DNA of 64,000 bases, taken from positions 33,325,072-33,389,071 of the forward strand of contig NC_054711.1 in NCBI RefSeq assembly GCF_016097555.1. The letters run 5' to 3'. Within the stretch, counting starts at the first letter, position 1; each line of letters starts with the position of its first letter. Origin of the DNA: Gigantopelta aegis (Eukaryota; Mollusca; Gastropoda; Neomphalida; Peltospiridae). The position numbers were made by a program, and so were the translations under genes. The notes below the pieces were generated by a model. It was not told where the DNA came from. It worked only from the letters and a program-made list of their open reading frames with translations, and did not search any database. Shown here one piece after another: positions 52,080-63,164 of the stretch.

Positions 52080-54155
52080 AGTTAATCGAATAAATAAAAA
52101 AATGAAAAAAGTTACAAGCCAAAAATAAAAAGAATTGACTGATCGGTCGAATATTTATATAATTTGGAGCATTTTAGAAAGACAGTCCAAAATTAAATCA
52201 GAGAAAGAAGAGAGGATCGGACTATTTAATAATATTTTTAAAAAAGAAGTAATTTCGACATAAAATTTTCAACGCAGATCTAAAAGTTTAAAGTCCGATC
52301 GATATGTCCACGTGAGTGGCCTCGTTAAGGCCGTTTGGGTGCACAGCTTATAGGGACGAGATGGGTTGCATCCCGTCAAGAAAACCCCTAGATTGACAGT
52401 CGATAGACGTTGAAGGTGTAGTGCTGTGCTGAAATACAGATCTTGAGAAGCCGGATCCGTCTGAATGAGAAAGAGTATCAGACTAGGGTATAGTCCAGTC
52501 GTCATGGGTTGGCAATAGTGGTGCGGACGCGCCCGACTTCGGAGGATACGAAATGGTATCACTATAAAGCAAGGTAAAGTCTAGAAAAAGAGTAGTAGGG
52601 GCTGACCCCGCTTCCTATTTCTTCTTAGAGTTGGGCGGTCAATCTTCCTGTGCTGCTAGGACAGGCTCGGGCATGTAGAGACTAAACGCGAACAACTGTG
52701 GCGTTCTGCAGAATGGCCGTCATACGAGTCACGAAAAAAACAAGTCGACAGTCAGACGGAGAAATGACGTGGAGGCAAGGAATCTTGCTAAAAAAGAATC
52801 CAACCTGGTGGTGTAGACTGTCGAATTGATATTAAAAAAGGACACACCAAACAAGAGAACCGGATTTTTGTTTTGTGTGGGCGAAATAGTAATGCGTTGC
52901 GGGCGAACTGACATGGGGTGAACTGACTGAGGCGAACAGGCATGGGGGGTAGGGGGGTGGGTGGGGGGTGGGGGGTGGGGGGTGGGGGTGTGTTTAGGGG
53001 CGAAACGTCAGGCATTTGTTTTTTGAAAACAATTCCGGAAGTTGTTTCCAATAGACCTCTTTCACATGTCACTGCGCATGTCCGTGTCGCGGAGCAACTC
53101 GTGGACGCTAACCGTGAACTTTTATTTACTTTTAACTATCACTTATATATCACATACAACATCATTTGAAATATATGTATATATAAATAAATAAATAATA
53201 AAATAAAATAAGATAAACAGATATGTTTTAAAACTTCAGATACAAGATATTATTTCAAGTGAAGTTGTATGTATCTGTTATAAATGATTGTGAAAATAAA
53301 ATAAAATAAAATAATTAAATAAATAAATAAATAAACAAATAATAATTTGTGGATAGACATGTAGCATTGATTAGTAGTTATACGACTGTCTTTTTTTAAC
53401 GAAACGATAAGGAGAAAATAAAGCTTTGATAAAGGTCTATGTGAGTTAGGGGTTTTGTTGTTATGTTTTTAGGGGGAAGGGGAGGCATCTTTTATTAAAT
53501 TCTAAATACTGATACATGTGGAGAATTAACATCAGTGGAAATCCGCGGGAATATTTAACTATAATTCTAACTGTTAAAAGTAGCAAACACATTCCACTAA
53601 AGTTAATTTTATTCTATGAATCTTTTAATTTTGCATTGTTAAAACTCTAGACTTCAGAGACTTCGTCTAAGTTAATGTTTCACTGCTTTTGGTCTTAAAC
53701 CATTCCGATGTAAACTTTAGTAGACCGTTTTTCTACGCCATTTTACCATCTGACGTTAGTCCCCAGAGATTCACAGCTCCAACGAAGCTACTCACGACGC
53801 TCATGACAGCTGTCGATCATTCCCCCACCCCAAGTTGTATATAGCCTGGATAAGGTCTAATTCGACAAGGGACGTTACTCTTCGTGCACATACGCAATGA
53901 GAATGTGAACGAAGTCTATTGGTAGATAATTTGACCCGATTTCGTTGCGTTACAGGGAAAGGCTCGACTGCAAACTAAAATGTATTGCTGAAAGGATTTA
54001 GTACGCAATCATACGGTTCGCAGGGCCACCCAGTTTTAACATAGACTACGTTCTCTCTCTGTAAAAGCCACTGTATATATGATATAAATATAAAATAGAC
54101 AAATAATTAAAAACATAAATATAAAACATGAAATAAAGCTTTACAGAGACATAAA
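52080..54155. other. No gene recognised; G-rich tract and (AATA)n
   Basis: A GGGGTGGG-rich tract lies at 52940-52990 between GCGAACTGACATGGGGTG and GGGGCGAAACGTCAGGC. (AAATA)n stretches lie at 53180-53345. Some segments may be decayed transposon, but no termini or coding exon could be supported. Confidence 0.35.
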
Positions 54156-54160
54156 TATTC

Positions 54161-54357
54161 GGTCTAAGAGGAAACCTGCTACATTTTTATATTAGTAGCA
54201 AGGGATCTTTAATATGCACCAACCCACAGACAGGACAGCACACACCACAGCCTTTGGTACACCACTGACTGGAACGAGACATAAACAAATGGGCCCACTG
54301 ACGGGGATTGATCCCAGACTGACCGCGCACCAAGCCAGCACTTTACCACTGGGCTGC
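54161..54357 (-). mobile_element. SINE-A 5' two thirds, abutting a second SINE
   Basis: The minus strand reads CAGCCCAGTGGTAAAGTGCT, GGGATCAATCCCCGTCAGTG, ACAGACAGGAC inverted, and GTAGCAGGTTTCCTC. The box B is slightly altered. Confidence 0.85.
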
Positions 54358-54465
54358 GTTTTGTTTAACGACACCACTAGAGCACATTATCCGCTACTGG
54401 GTATCAAATATTTGGTAATTTTAATAATATTATAGTCTTAGAGAGGAAACCCACTACATTAAACC
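54358..54465 (-). mobile_element. SINE-A 3' half, directly upstream copy
   Basis: TTTTGTTTAACGACACCACT, AGAGCACATTATCCGCTACT and CTTAGAGAGGAAACCCACTA. It joins the previous SINE head-on-tail with no spacer. Confidence 0.85.
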
Positions 54466-54627
54466 CAAAATAATTTACGTTTATTTTTTTTTTTAAATAA
54501 CTGAAAATACACCGATGTTATATAGTTTTACATCACTCCTAACAACAACAGCAACAACAAACAAACAGAAAAACAAACAAGACAAAAAACAGCAAAACTA
54601 ATTTTACAAAATGCTTATTTCCGTACT

Positions 54628-54712
54628 TAATTATAGTTAAGGTTCGAGTATGCTTTCCTGGACAAACAGTTCGGCTATCTGGACTGTCTGTTAATGGTTA
54701 AAGTTACTGGTC
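54628..54712 (-). mobile_element. SINE-C 3' tail fragment
   Basis: AATTATAGTTAAGGTTCGAG, TATGCTTTCCTGGACAAAC and TGTCTGTTAATGGTTAAAG match the 3' part of SINE-C at 60395-60612. Confidence 0.55.
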
Positions 54713-54809
54713 TGAGTCAAGCTGGTACTCGTAAAGTCCAGTAGAAACCGGACTTGAACAATAACAGTATGACTTACCTATCAAGGCGTGTACATTCCCA
54801 AATAATATA

Positions 54810-54850
54810 CGCTGTCTGTCTGTCTGTCTGTCTCTCAGTCTGTCTTTCTG
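54810..54850. repeat. (CTGT)n microsatellite
   Basis: CTGTCTGTCTGTCTGTCTGT followed by variants. Confidence 0.85.
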
Positions 54851-54951
54851 TGTATTCAGTCGTAATATACTTCATTTATCGTGCAGTGTTATCATGTCAC
54901 TAGGAAATGACTGAAACTTGAAAAAGGGTTGCATGATAAAACAAATATCAG

Positions 54952-55446
54952 GTTACTACGTTTTGATATCGTGGCTGAAGCTCGCCTGTTACACCGTTAT
55001 CTAAAATACCGGCCTCGGTGGCGTCGTGGTTAGGCCATCGGTCAACAGGCTGGTAGGTACTGGGTTCGGATCCCAGTCGAGGCATGGGATTTTTAATCCA
55101 GATACCGACTCCAAACCCTGAGTGAGTGCTCCGCAAGGCTCAAATGGTAGGTTTAAACCACTTGCACCGACCAGTGATCCATAACTGGTTCAACAAAGGC
55201 CATGGTTTGTGCTAACCTGCCTGTGGGAAGCGCAAATAAAAGATCCCTTGCTGCTAATCGGAAAGAGTAGCCCATGTTGTGGCGACAGCGGGTTTCCTCT
55301 CAAAATCTGTGTGGTCCTTAACCATATGTCTGACGCCATATAATCGTAAATAAAATGTGTTGAGTGCGTCGTTAAATAAAACATTTCTTTCTTTCTTGCC
55401 GTTATCTAAACCTCGCCAAATAACCACGATATCAAAACGTAGTAAC
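54952..55446. mobile_element. 90-bp foldback MITE split by a SINE
   Basis: Inverted arms GTTACTACGTTTTGATATCG (54952-) and CGATATCAAAACGTAGTAAC (to 55446) are perfect over 23 bases. Removing the SINE at 55006-55398 and one target copy leaves a 90-bp element. Confidence 0.8.
55006..55398 (+). mobile_element. SINE-C head with B-type tail, full length
   Basis: The tRNA-like head GGCCTCGGTGGCGTCGTGGT (box A) and TACTGGGTTCGGATCCC (box B) is followed by CCGACTCCAAACCCTGAGTG, then the shared body CTGCCTGTGGGAAGCGCA and B tail GACGCCATATAATCGTAAAT, GTTGAGTGCGTCGTTAAAT, ending in (TTTC)n. A perfect 12-bp target duplication CCGTTATCTAAA lies at 54994-55005 and 55399-55410. Confidence 0.93.
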
Positions 55447-55467
55447 ATGATATTCTATATATACCTG

Positions 55468-55510
55468 TGCCGGCCTCGGTGGTGTCGTGGTTAAGCCATC
55501 GGACATCTCT
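55468..55510 (+). mobile_element. SINE-C head fragment
   Basis: GCCGGCCTCGGTGGTGTCGT and GGTTAAGCCATCGGAC, cut off by the microsatellite. Confidence 0.8.
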
Positions 55511-55512
55511 CG

Positions 55513-55513
<1 letters not shown>

Positions 55514-55550
<37 letters not shown>

Positions 55551-55553
55551 ATC

Positions 55554-55647
<94 letters not shown>

Positions 55648-55675
55648 CTGTCGTTTTCTTTTATTATAATATATA

Positions 55676-55750
<75 letters not shown>
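55514..55750. repeat. Compound microsatellite (AT)n(CT)n(GT)n ... (CT)n
   Basis: (AT)18, then (CT)~28, (GT)~14, 40 bases of unique sequence, then (CT)36. Confidence 0.95.
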
Positions 55751-55754
<4 letters not shown>

Positions 55755-56207
55755 TTAACACCCATCTAGAGTCTTAGCGACGGTCTGTCTGTCTATATTA
55801 TTGCCTCACTCTCGTCCCTCTCATTTTTTCTCTTCCACACTTTCTCTGTTTACCTCTCTCAGTAAGTTCGTCCGTGCATCCTATGTAATTACTTACCACT
55901 GATGCAAAACGTCTTCACCGTTTGCTATATCAGAGAGAGAGTAAAGGCAGCATATCCGCTCAAGAGAAACACAACGCCAAAATGAAACTCTGTAAACAGT
56001 TTGTTAAGGTTCACAAGAATAAAAAAAACCTTGATAAATTAATTATTTGACCAAACACTCATACTAAGGAAAGGTATTGGGGCGGGGGAAGGGAAAGAAA
56101 TGTGTGTTTGGTTAGGCAAGCCGTAAAACATTATTCTTTGCTGGAACCTAACTCACTCATTAAATCTCAGATTCGCCTATTTTCAACCATACTTCGTTTA
56201 TAATGTA

Positions 56208-56418
<211 letters not shown>

Positions 56419-56419
56419 A

Positions 56420-57505
56420 TATTGTGAATAAAAGAAAAGAAAAAGCTAGGCCATAATTTCGAATATGAAACAAATACAATTCTTTATAAAATAAGCTTAA
56501 CTTTGTTATATTATTTATTTACAGTTTAGCCAGAGTATTGTTTTTTGGGGGTGGGGTGGGGTGGGGGTGGGGGGAGTGTCCAACTCAAACCCTGAATTTA
56601 ATATATACCATAATGTCTACACAGGGTTTTCCATATGTTAAGACACTGTGACCAACTAAACAGTATTGTCTGCTGGGGGAAAAAAAACGTAAGTTGTTAA
56701 ACAATTGCTATTTTTCCTTTCTTTGATGGCGTCCACCCCTGTCTCCACCCTCAGTATTGACCTCATAGAACAGCTATTAACTGTGACTTATCTCGAATGC
56801 AAATCATAGCAACATGAATTAATTGCAGTTTTATCAATTGCACCGCAAACTTATCTACTACATACATATCAGGTTTCTTACTGGCTGTTACTAGCCGAGC
56901 TGTTTTGACCTACGTATTGAACACGTATCACAAGATTAGATAACTCCTGTTTGTTAACACAAAGCTAGATAACGTCGGTTCTTTACGGTGCCTCAAAATG
57001 TCGTTACGTACTAAACGTTTCAGACCTGTCGGAGCAGTGTTTTTATAAAGTATGTGTGTGGGGTGGGGGTGGGGGTGTGGCAATGATCAGGGTCGTTATT
57101 AATGTTTTATGTCGGGGGGGGGGGGGGGGGTCCGTAGGTATGGTCTCCCGGGAAAACTGTAATATTGAATGCCTTTAAACGTGGTGTCTTGGCATCTGAA
57201 ACTAGTTTAAGGATTATTTTGCATAGTATTATAACCCAAGAATGTTTTTTTTTTTATCATTTAGACAGCTTTAGATGCGATTTCTTGGTATTCTACCCAT
57301 TTTCAAACAGTGATCAGTTGCTCTTTTGCAGTTTTATAACCCAAGAATTATTATTTAAAAGAGTTACATTACTCTTAGATCTGAATTACTAAATCGTGAA
57401 TTTTAGCTTTGACCGCGATCACTAACACAACAATGAAACGGTTACTGCTGTGTTTCGCTGCAAGCGTTTTGTTTCTGTGGATATTTTGTGTTTGGAAGTG
57501 AAACA
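56420..57505. other. No gene recognised; G-runs at 56544-56577 and 57114-57131
   Basis: GGGGTGGGGTGG tracts near 56548 and 57058 and a run of ~18 G at 57114 are the only marked features. A 75-codon open frame at 57165-57392 has two similar halves around ITQE but no domain. Confidence 0.35.
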
Positions 57506-57508
57506 GCA

Positions 57509-57720
<212 letters not shown>

Positions 57721-57959
57721 GAGAGAGAGGGAACGGAGAGGTGGGACATGGAGAGCGAGTTGGGTTAGAAAAGAAGGCGAGAGATGAAAAGAAAGAAAGA
57801 AAGAAAGAAGGTATTGAAAACACCAATTCTCAGTATACAGACACTAATTATACAATGTGCCGAAGTAACGTTAAACCAATTGTCCAACCAGTACAAGTTG
57901 TGCAGTTTTCAGATGACAGCTGCTAAATATCTTCACTAAGTCGATAACGCCCCTTTATA

Positions 57960-58302
57960 AAAGGTCGGCCACCATTTTTAAAAACTCTAAAACTCCCCTA
58001 ACCCCTCCCCCATAGATCCGCGCCTGAACATGTAGTTAGATTGGAATCGACCTGCGAAGACCGACACCAGGGACGGAGACTGTGTAGATTAGAGCTGCGT
58101 AACGCCCGCTTAGATTCATCGCTAGGGAATGCTAGCCCTCCTTGCTCAATTATCGATCGTCACCTTGATTCGACGTGCATCTTTCGCACAGTTGAACGAG
58201 ATATTTTGCCTCTCTTGAATGACGTACGCCTCTCGTGTCTACTCGTAGGCCATTGGCTGAGGCTTGTCACGTGACTTTGTTAATACGGATCCGTTTGACC
58301 GA
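57960..58302. other. Balanced-composition stretch, no gene recognised
   Basis: The open frame at 58041-58274 (+) is 77 codons and without domain. AGATCCGCGCCTG near 58014 resembles a MITE end but no partner was found. Confidence 0.3.
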
Positions 58303-58424
58303 TTACAGATGATCGAGTCTATGAACTTTTGTGTTTTTTCGGTGGGTGGAGGGAACATAGTAGCGTATTGCCAGCATTTTAATCAAATCAGTACACACGG
58401 GTACTTGTCCTCGATATAATGCAC

Positions 58425-58840
58425 CCTCCCAGGTGCTTGTCTCGGAGGATTGAACCACCTCATTGCGGGTCTCGGTAGAGTGCCCCCCCCCCCCCCCCTC
58501 GAGGTGCTTGTCTCGGAGGATTGAACCACCTCAGTGCGGGTCTCGGTAGAGTGCCCCCCCCCCCCCACCCTCGAGGTGCTTGTCTCGGAGGATTGAACCA
58601 CCTCAGTGCGGGTCTCGGTAGAGTGCCCCCCCCCCCCCCCCCCCCCCCCCCAGGTGCTTGTCTCGGAGGATTGAACCACCTCATTGCGGGTCTCGGTAGA
58701 GTGCCCCCCCCCCCCTCGAGGTGCTTGTCTCGGAGGATTGAACCACCTCAGTGCGGGTCTCGGTAGAGTGCCAACCCCCCGCCCCCCCCCCCCCCCCCGA
58801 GGTGCTTGTCTCGGAGGATTGAACCACCTCAGTGGATCTA
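58425..58840. repeat. 65-85-bp minisatellite with poly-C tracts, 6 copies
   Basis: Units are GAGGTGCTTGTCTCGGAGGA, TTGAACCACCTCAGTGCGGG and TCTCGGTAGAGTGCC plus a C-run of 11-31 bases. The non-C part is nearly invariant; only the C-run changes length. Confidence 0.92.
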
Positions 58841-58882
58841 TTCTCTGATTTTTTTCTCCATCCCAACCAGTAAAGTTAAACA

Positions 58883-58950
58883 GTTTGTTTTGTTTAGCAA
58901 CACCACTAGAGCACATTGATATGTTAATCATCGGCTATTGGATATCTGGT
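58883..58950 (-). mobile_element. SINE-A 3' end
   Basis: GTTTGTTTTGTTTAGCAACA, CCACTAGAGCACATTGATAT and ATCGGCTATTGGATAT. Confidence 0.85.
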
Positions 58951-59070
58951 ATGTGACGACTGGTATATCAAAGGCAGTGGTATGTTCTGTCCTGTCTGTG
59001 GGAAAGTGCATATAAAACATCCCTTGCTGATACAAATGTAGCAGGTTTTCTCAAAACTACCAAATGTTTT
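58950..59070 (+). mobile_element. SINE-A middle to 3' half, opposite orientation
   Basis: GACGACTGGTATATCAAAGG, GTCCTGTCTGTGGGAAAGTG, CATATAAAACATCCCTTGCT, GTAGCAGGTTTTCTC and CTACCAAATGTTT. It meets the previous fragment tail to body in a foldback arrangement. Confidence 0.85.
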
Positions 59071-59102
59071 ACAGATGATCGAGTCTATGAAGTTTATCAT
59101 TA

Positions 59103-59500
59103 AAGGGGGCAGGACGTAGCCCAGTGGTAAAGCGCGCGCGTGATGCGCGGTCGGTTTGGGATCGATCCCTTTCGGTGGGCACATTAGGCTCTTTCACCTT
59201 CCAGCCAGTTAACCACGACTGGTATATCAAAGACTTGGTATGTGCTATCCTGTCTGTAGGATGATGCACATAAAAGATCCCTTGCTACTAATAAAATATT
59301 GTAGACGGTTTTCTCTCTACCAAATATTTGACATCCAATAACCGATGATTAATAAGTTAATGTGCTCTAGTGGTGTCGTTAAATAAAACAAACTTTAAGT
59401 TTTCCTCTTTGAGACTATATGTGATAATTACCAAATGTTTGACATCTAATAGTGGATGATTAAAAAATCAATGTGCTCTAGTTTTAAACAAAACAAACGT
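59103..59500 (+). mobile_element. SINE-A, full length with repeated 3' domain
   Basis: Head GGCAGGACGTAGCCCAGTGG and GGATCGATCCCTTTCGGTG; body CCACGACTGGTATATCAAAG, GTGCTATCCTGTCTGTAGGA; 3' end GTGGTGTCGTTAAATAAAAC at ~59371. A second 3' domain follows (TTTCCTCTTTGAGACTATAT, AAATGTTTGACATCTAATAG, TTTTAAACAAAACAAACG). Confidence 0.92.
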
Positions 59501-59509
59501 GTTAATGAT

Positions 59510-59880
59510 TAAAGGGACTCCTTAGCAGCCATTATTATTCCGAATGACAGAGTATTTTTAAAGATTAAAATTGCATATTAAATACTTGTTCTTGTTTATA
59601 ATACCAGTTTCTGTGTACTCATTGTGTTTACGGTCGTGTGCTAATATTTGCAGAAGTCATTGTTTTCATGTTTGTAATATATATAAAATCCGATTTTAAC
59701 TATGAAGATTAGGACAATCACACTGTTTGTACAGACATTGATATTCTAAACAAGAAAATATCTTTCATATGTAATTTTAGGCAGTGGAAAACGTCTTAAA
59801 ACAGAACAGAACTTCATTACGTTCAGACCGTTACACGACGGCATATGAGGAACATGATATATAAACTGTTGTGACAAGAT
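59510..59880. other. No gene recognised
   Basis: AT-rich unique-looking sequence. Confidence 0.35.
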
Positions 59881-59884
59881 AGGG

Positions 59885-60325
59885 TTTACAGGAGACAATA
59901 GTACAATAGTATTAATACAAATGCAATAAAGTAATAGAGACAGTAGTATAATAGTATTAATACAAATGCAATAAAGTAATAGAGACAGTAGTACAATAGT
60001 AGTAATACAAATGCAATAAAGTAATAGAGACAGTAGTACAATAGTAGTAATACAAATGCAATAAAGTAATAGAGACAGTAGTACAATAGTATTAATACAA
60101 ATGCAATAAAGTAATAGAGACAGTAGTACAATAGTAGTAATACAAATGCAATAAAGTAATAGAGACAGTAGTACAATAGTAGTAATACAAATGAAATAAA
60201 GTAATAGAGACAGTAGTACAATAGTAGTAATACAAATGAAATAAAGTAATAAAAACAATAGTATAATACAAATACAACAGAATGATAAAGACAATACTAT
60301 AATACAAATGGAATAAAGTAATGTA
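59885..60325. repeat. 45-bp minisatellite, ~8 copies plus decayed edge
   Basis: Units are AGAGACAGTAGTACAATAGT, AGTAATACAAATGCAATAAA and GTAAT. Since 45 is a multiple of 3 it stays open in all minus-strand frames (YYCLYYFIAFVL-type peptides). This is not evidence for coding. Confidence 0.92.
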
Positions 60326-60394
60326 ATGTCACATTATTGTAATTACTACCAAATGTGTTAATCAGACGCACGCCATTTCATGTCATTCATTTCA

Positions 60395-60612
60395 AATGAT
60401 TTCCGTGCTTATATCCAATTAAGGTTCAATCACGCTATCCTGGGCACACCTCACTTGTTAATTGTTAGTGGTTAGTTAGAGAGAACATGGTGTAGTGGCC
60501 TTACAGCTGCCCATTGAGCCCTTAAGAACTCGCTTTGGTACCGGGCTGCGAACCCTGTACCTACCAGCCTATAGTCCGATGGCTTAACCAGAACATCCCC
60601 GAGGCTGGTAAC
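60395..60612 (-). mobile_element. SINE-C, full-length type
   Basis: On the minus strand: head CCAGCCTCGGGGATGTTCTG, GGTTAAGCCATCGGACTATA, box B ACAGGGTTCGCAGCCC, then GGGCTCAATGGGCAGCTGTA, GGCCACTACACCATGTTCTC, CTAACCACTAACAATTAAC, GGATAGCGTGATTGAACC and a 3' end near TGGATATAAGCACGGAAATC. The head is shared with 55006 but the body and tail are different. Confidence 0.8.
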
Positions 60613-60613
60613 G

Positions 60614-60652
60614 CGCGCAATGTTCTCTAGCGGTATTGTTAAACAAACACAC
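60614..60652 (+). mobile_element. SINE-A extreme 3' end
   Basis: AATGTTCTCTAGCGGTATTG then TTAAACAAACAC, directly beside the SINE-C head. Confidence 0.65.
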
Positions 60653-60654
60653 AA

Positions 60655-62010
60655 ATAGGGCCTTCACAAGTGTAAAATATTGGACTCGAGTACTCGACAC
60701 TTACACTAGATGATGATGATAAAGGAATAAAGTAAAATAGCATTATGCATCTTAATTCCAGCGCTGAACGTGGATGCCAAATCATGTTATTGTAATTGCG
60801 GAAATCTTTCCCATAATTGTCCATTGTATTATAGTTGATCATTGTATTCCACCTTGTACGGGTACTAGAGTCCTGTGAACGGACTCGAGTCTTGCCGAGT
60901 ACTCGAGTACTCGTGGAGACCCTACACACAAACAAAGAGAGGGAAGTCTTACTGCAAGTCTACTATAGTCCTGTTCAATTGTTTAGACCCTAAGTTTGTT
61001 TTTTGCAAATGTTACGTTTAATTCTTATACAGTCACTGTGTTCTTTACATTTGCATGAAAACGAACCCAAACCCCGACAGGTTTTATATATAAAATGTAC
61101 GAAAATCTCTGTATGTTTTGAATGCAGGTTCATTCTCCTATAAATAACTACGTCTATTTTGCATAACAAAAAATTAGGATACGAGGCTACGCGAAGGCCA
61201 TTATAGCTTGTTTCATTGAATCAAGGTTATTAATGTTTTGGAATGTAAAATGTGTACCAGCTTTGTCTAACCTTTTCTTTAAACATATACGTAAAATACA
61301 TGTAACCATTCCATGTACATGCAGTATATTGAATCAATTTTGCCTATACGTTATTTATTTGATTTAAAAAAAACAAAACAAAAAACAAAACAAATATATA
61401 TATATATATATTTACATACCGTACTTAACCTAACACAATTACATACGAAGCCAGAGGTGGGTGTGGTGTTGGGCTGAGGCCCACGCCTCCACCAATCGTG
61501 GTTATACAATATTCTGGCCACGTGTGTATTGAATAGGAATTAACTTAGGGTCTAACCAATTGAACAGGACTATAGTACTGACGGCTGTGTTTGGTGGTGT
61601 AGATTATAAGTTTACTGTTAATTGGATGGAGGTGATATTCTGGACGCGTGCATCAATGCTAAATCGTAGGAGCGGATTCTTGAACAGGGTTTGCCCCGCG
61701 ATCACCGAAGAACAGTAATGTTTTTAGTTCTTAAAATTGTATTTATTTATTATTATTTATATTTATTTATTTATTATTATTTATATTTTTTATATATATT
61801 TATATTTTTTGGTAATGACGTTTGTACGGACTATTACCCCCGACCACCACATCCACCACCCACCAAAAAAAGAACAGAAGAAGAACACAAGAGGTACTCG
61901 GTGCGAAACCCGCACTTACCGTCCTACTGTAATATGTTTTACACAGACAGGGCAGTGCATAGACCGGACTTTTTAAATAGAACCCTTTCGTCAAGAAAAT
62001 ATAATTAATA
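60655..62010. other. No gene recognised
   Basis: Short (TA)n at 61392-61411 and (TTTA)n near 61738-61812. GGTACTAGAGTCCTGTGAAC and ACTCGAGTACTCG words near 60860-60910 echo GACTCGAGTACTCGACAC at ~60683, possibly the inverted ends of a small element (60675-60915), but this is weak. Confidence 0.35.
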
Positions 62011-62014
62011 AAAG

Positions 62015-62092
62015 TCCTCGGAAAGGATTCGACCTCGCGACCTGTCGCAACCTCCGGCGTGTTAGAATCATTGCTCTAGCAATGAGATATCA
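62015..62092 (-). mobile_element. tRNA-like sequence / SINE head
   Basis: The minus strand reads CTCATTGCTAGAGCAATGAT at the box-A place and GCGAGGTCGAATCCTTTCCG at box B, about 50 bases apart. No convincing cloverleaf with CCA end was drawn. A SINE head is likelier than a functional tRNA. Confidence 0.4.
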
Positions 62093-62261
62093 GTATCAGT
62101 CAATTAACCAGCGATTTGAGTGGTTAAGAACCAATGTTTGCCAAAAATATGAAGTGTACAATTAATGGCTTATTGACTGATTCGACTACGTCTATAAAAT
62201 ACGGCCTCACATCTGCACGAAGAGGAATAAAAATACAGACATGCATGTATGCCTAGGCATT

Positions 62262-62873
<612 letters not shown>

Positions 62874-63062
62874 GCTACAGACATTCTAAACCTAACATCG
62901 TTGTTTTTAAAATTCGTTAAAAACCTCTTTTAGTGAATTAATAGTGACAACAAACTCATTTTGAGCACTGTTGACGTTAAAATATATTCAATAAATTGTG
63001 TCGTTAAAATGTTCGAGTCGACCGTCTTTATTCTGCAGCCAGCAGACCATGCGGTCGTTTTA

Positions 63063-63160
63063 AAGGGGACTCAGCCGCCAACACGATTCGAACTTTAATC
63101 GCCGAGCATAAGTATGAGCGGTGTCAGCCACGGAGCCACAGCAGTATCCAAAGTGCAAGT
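63063..63160 (-). mobile_element. tRNA-like sequence / SINE head
   Basis: The minus strand contains TGTGGCTCCGTGGCTGACAC (box A-like) and TTAAAGTTCGAATCGTGTTG (box B-like). It could be a decayed SINE or tRNA-derived sequence. Confidence 0.45.
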
Positions 63161-63164
63161 GTAG

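Larger units (their letters stand above)
58303..59091. other. Block bounded by a 23-bp direct repeat
   Basis: TTACAGATGATCGAGTCTAT then GAA occurs at 58303-58325 and again at 59069-59091. Between lie the C-tract minisatellite and SINE pieces. The length and perfection suggest a recent target duplication around a ~740-bp insertion, or a segmental copy. Confidence 0.6.

Noticed and set aside
58383-58931. Gly-rich minus-strand frame of 182 codons (RWFNPPRQAP repeats)
   Set aside because: It is a translation of the poly-C minisatellite; frame continuity depends on variable C-runs.
59746-60307. 182-codon hydrophobic minus-strand frame resembling a multi-pass membrane protein
   Set aside because: The 45-bp unit is a multiple of three without stops. 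All three minus-strand frames are open and give the same YYCLYYFIAFVL-like words.
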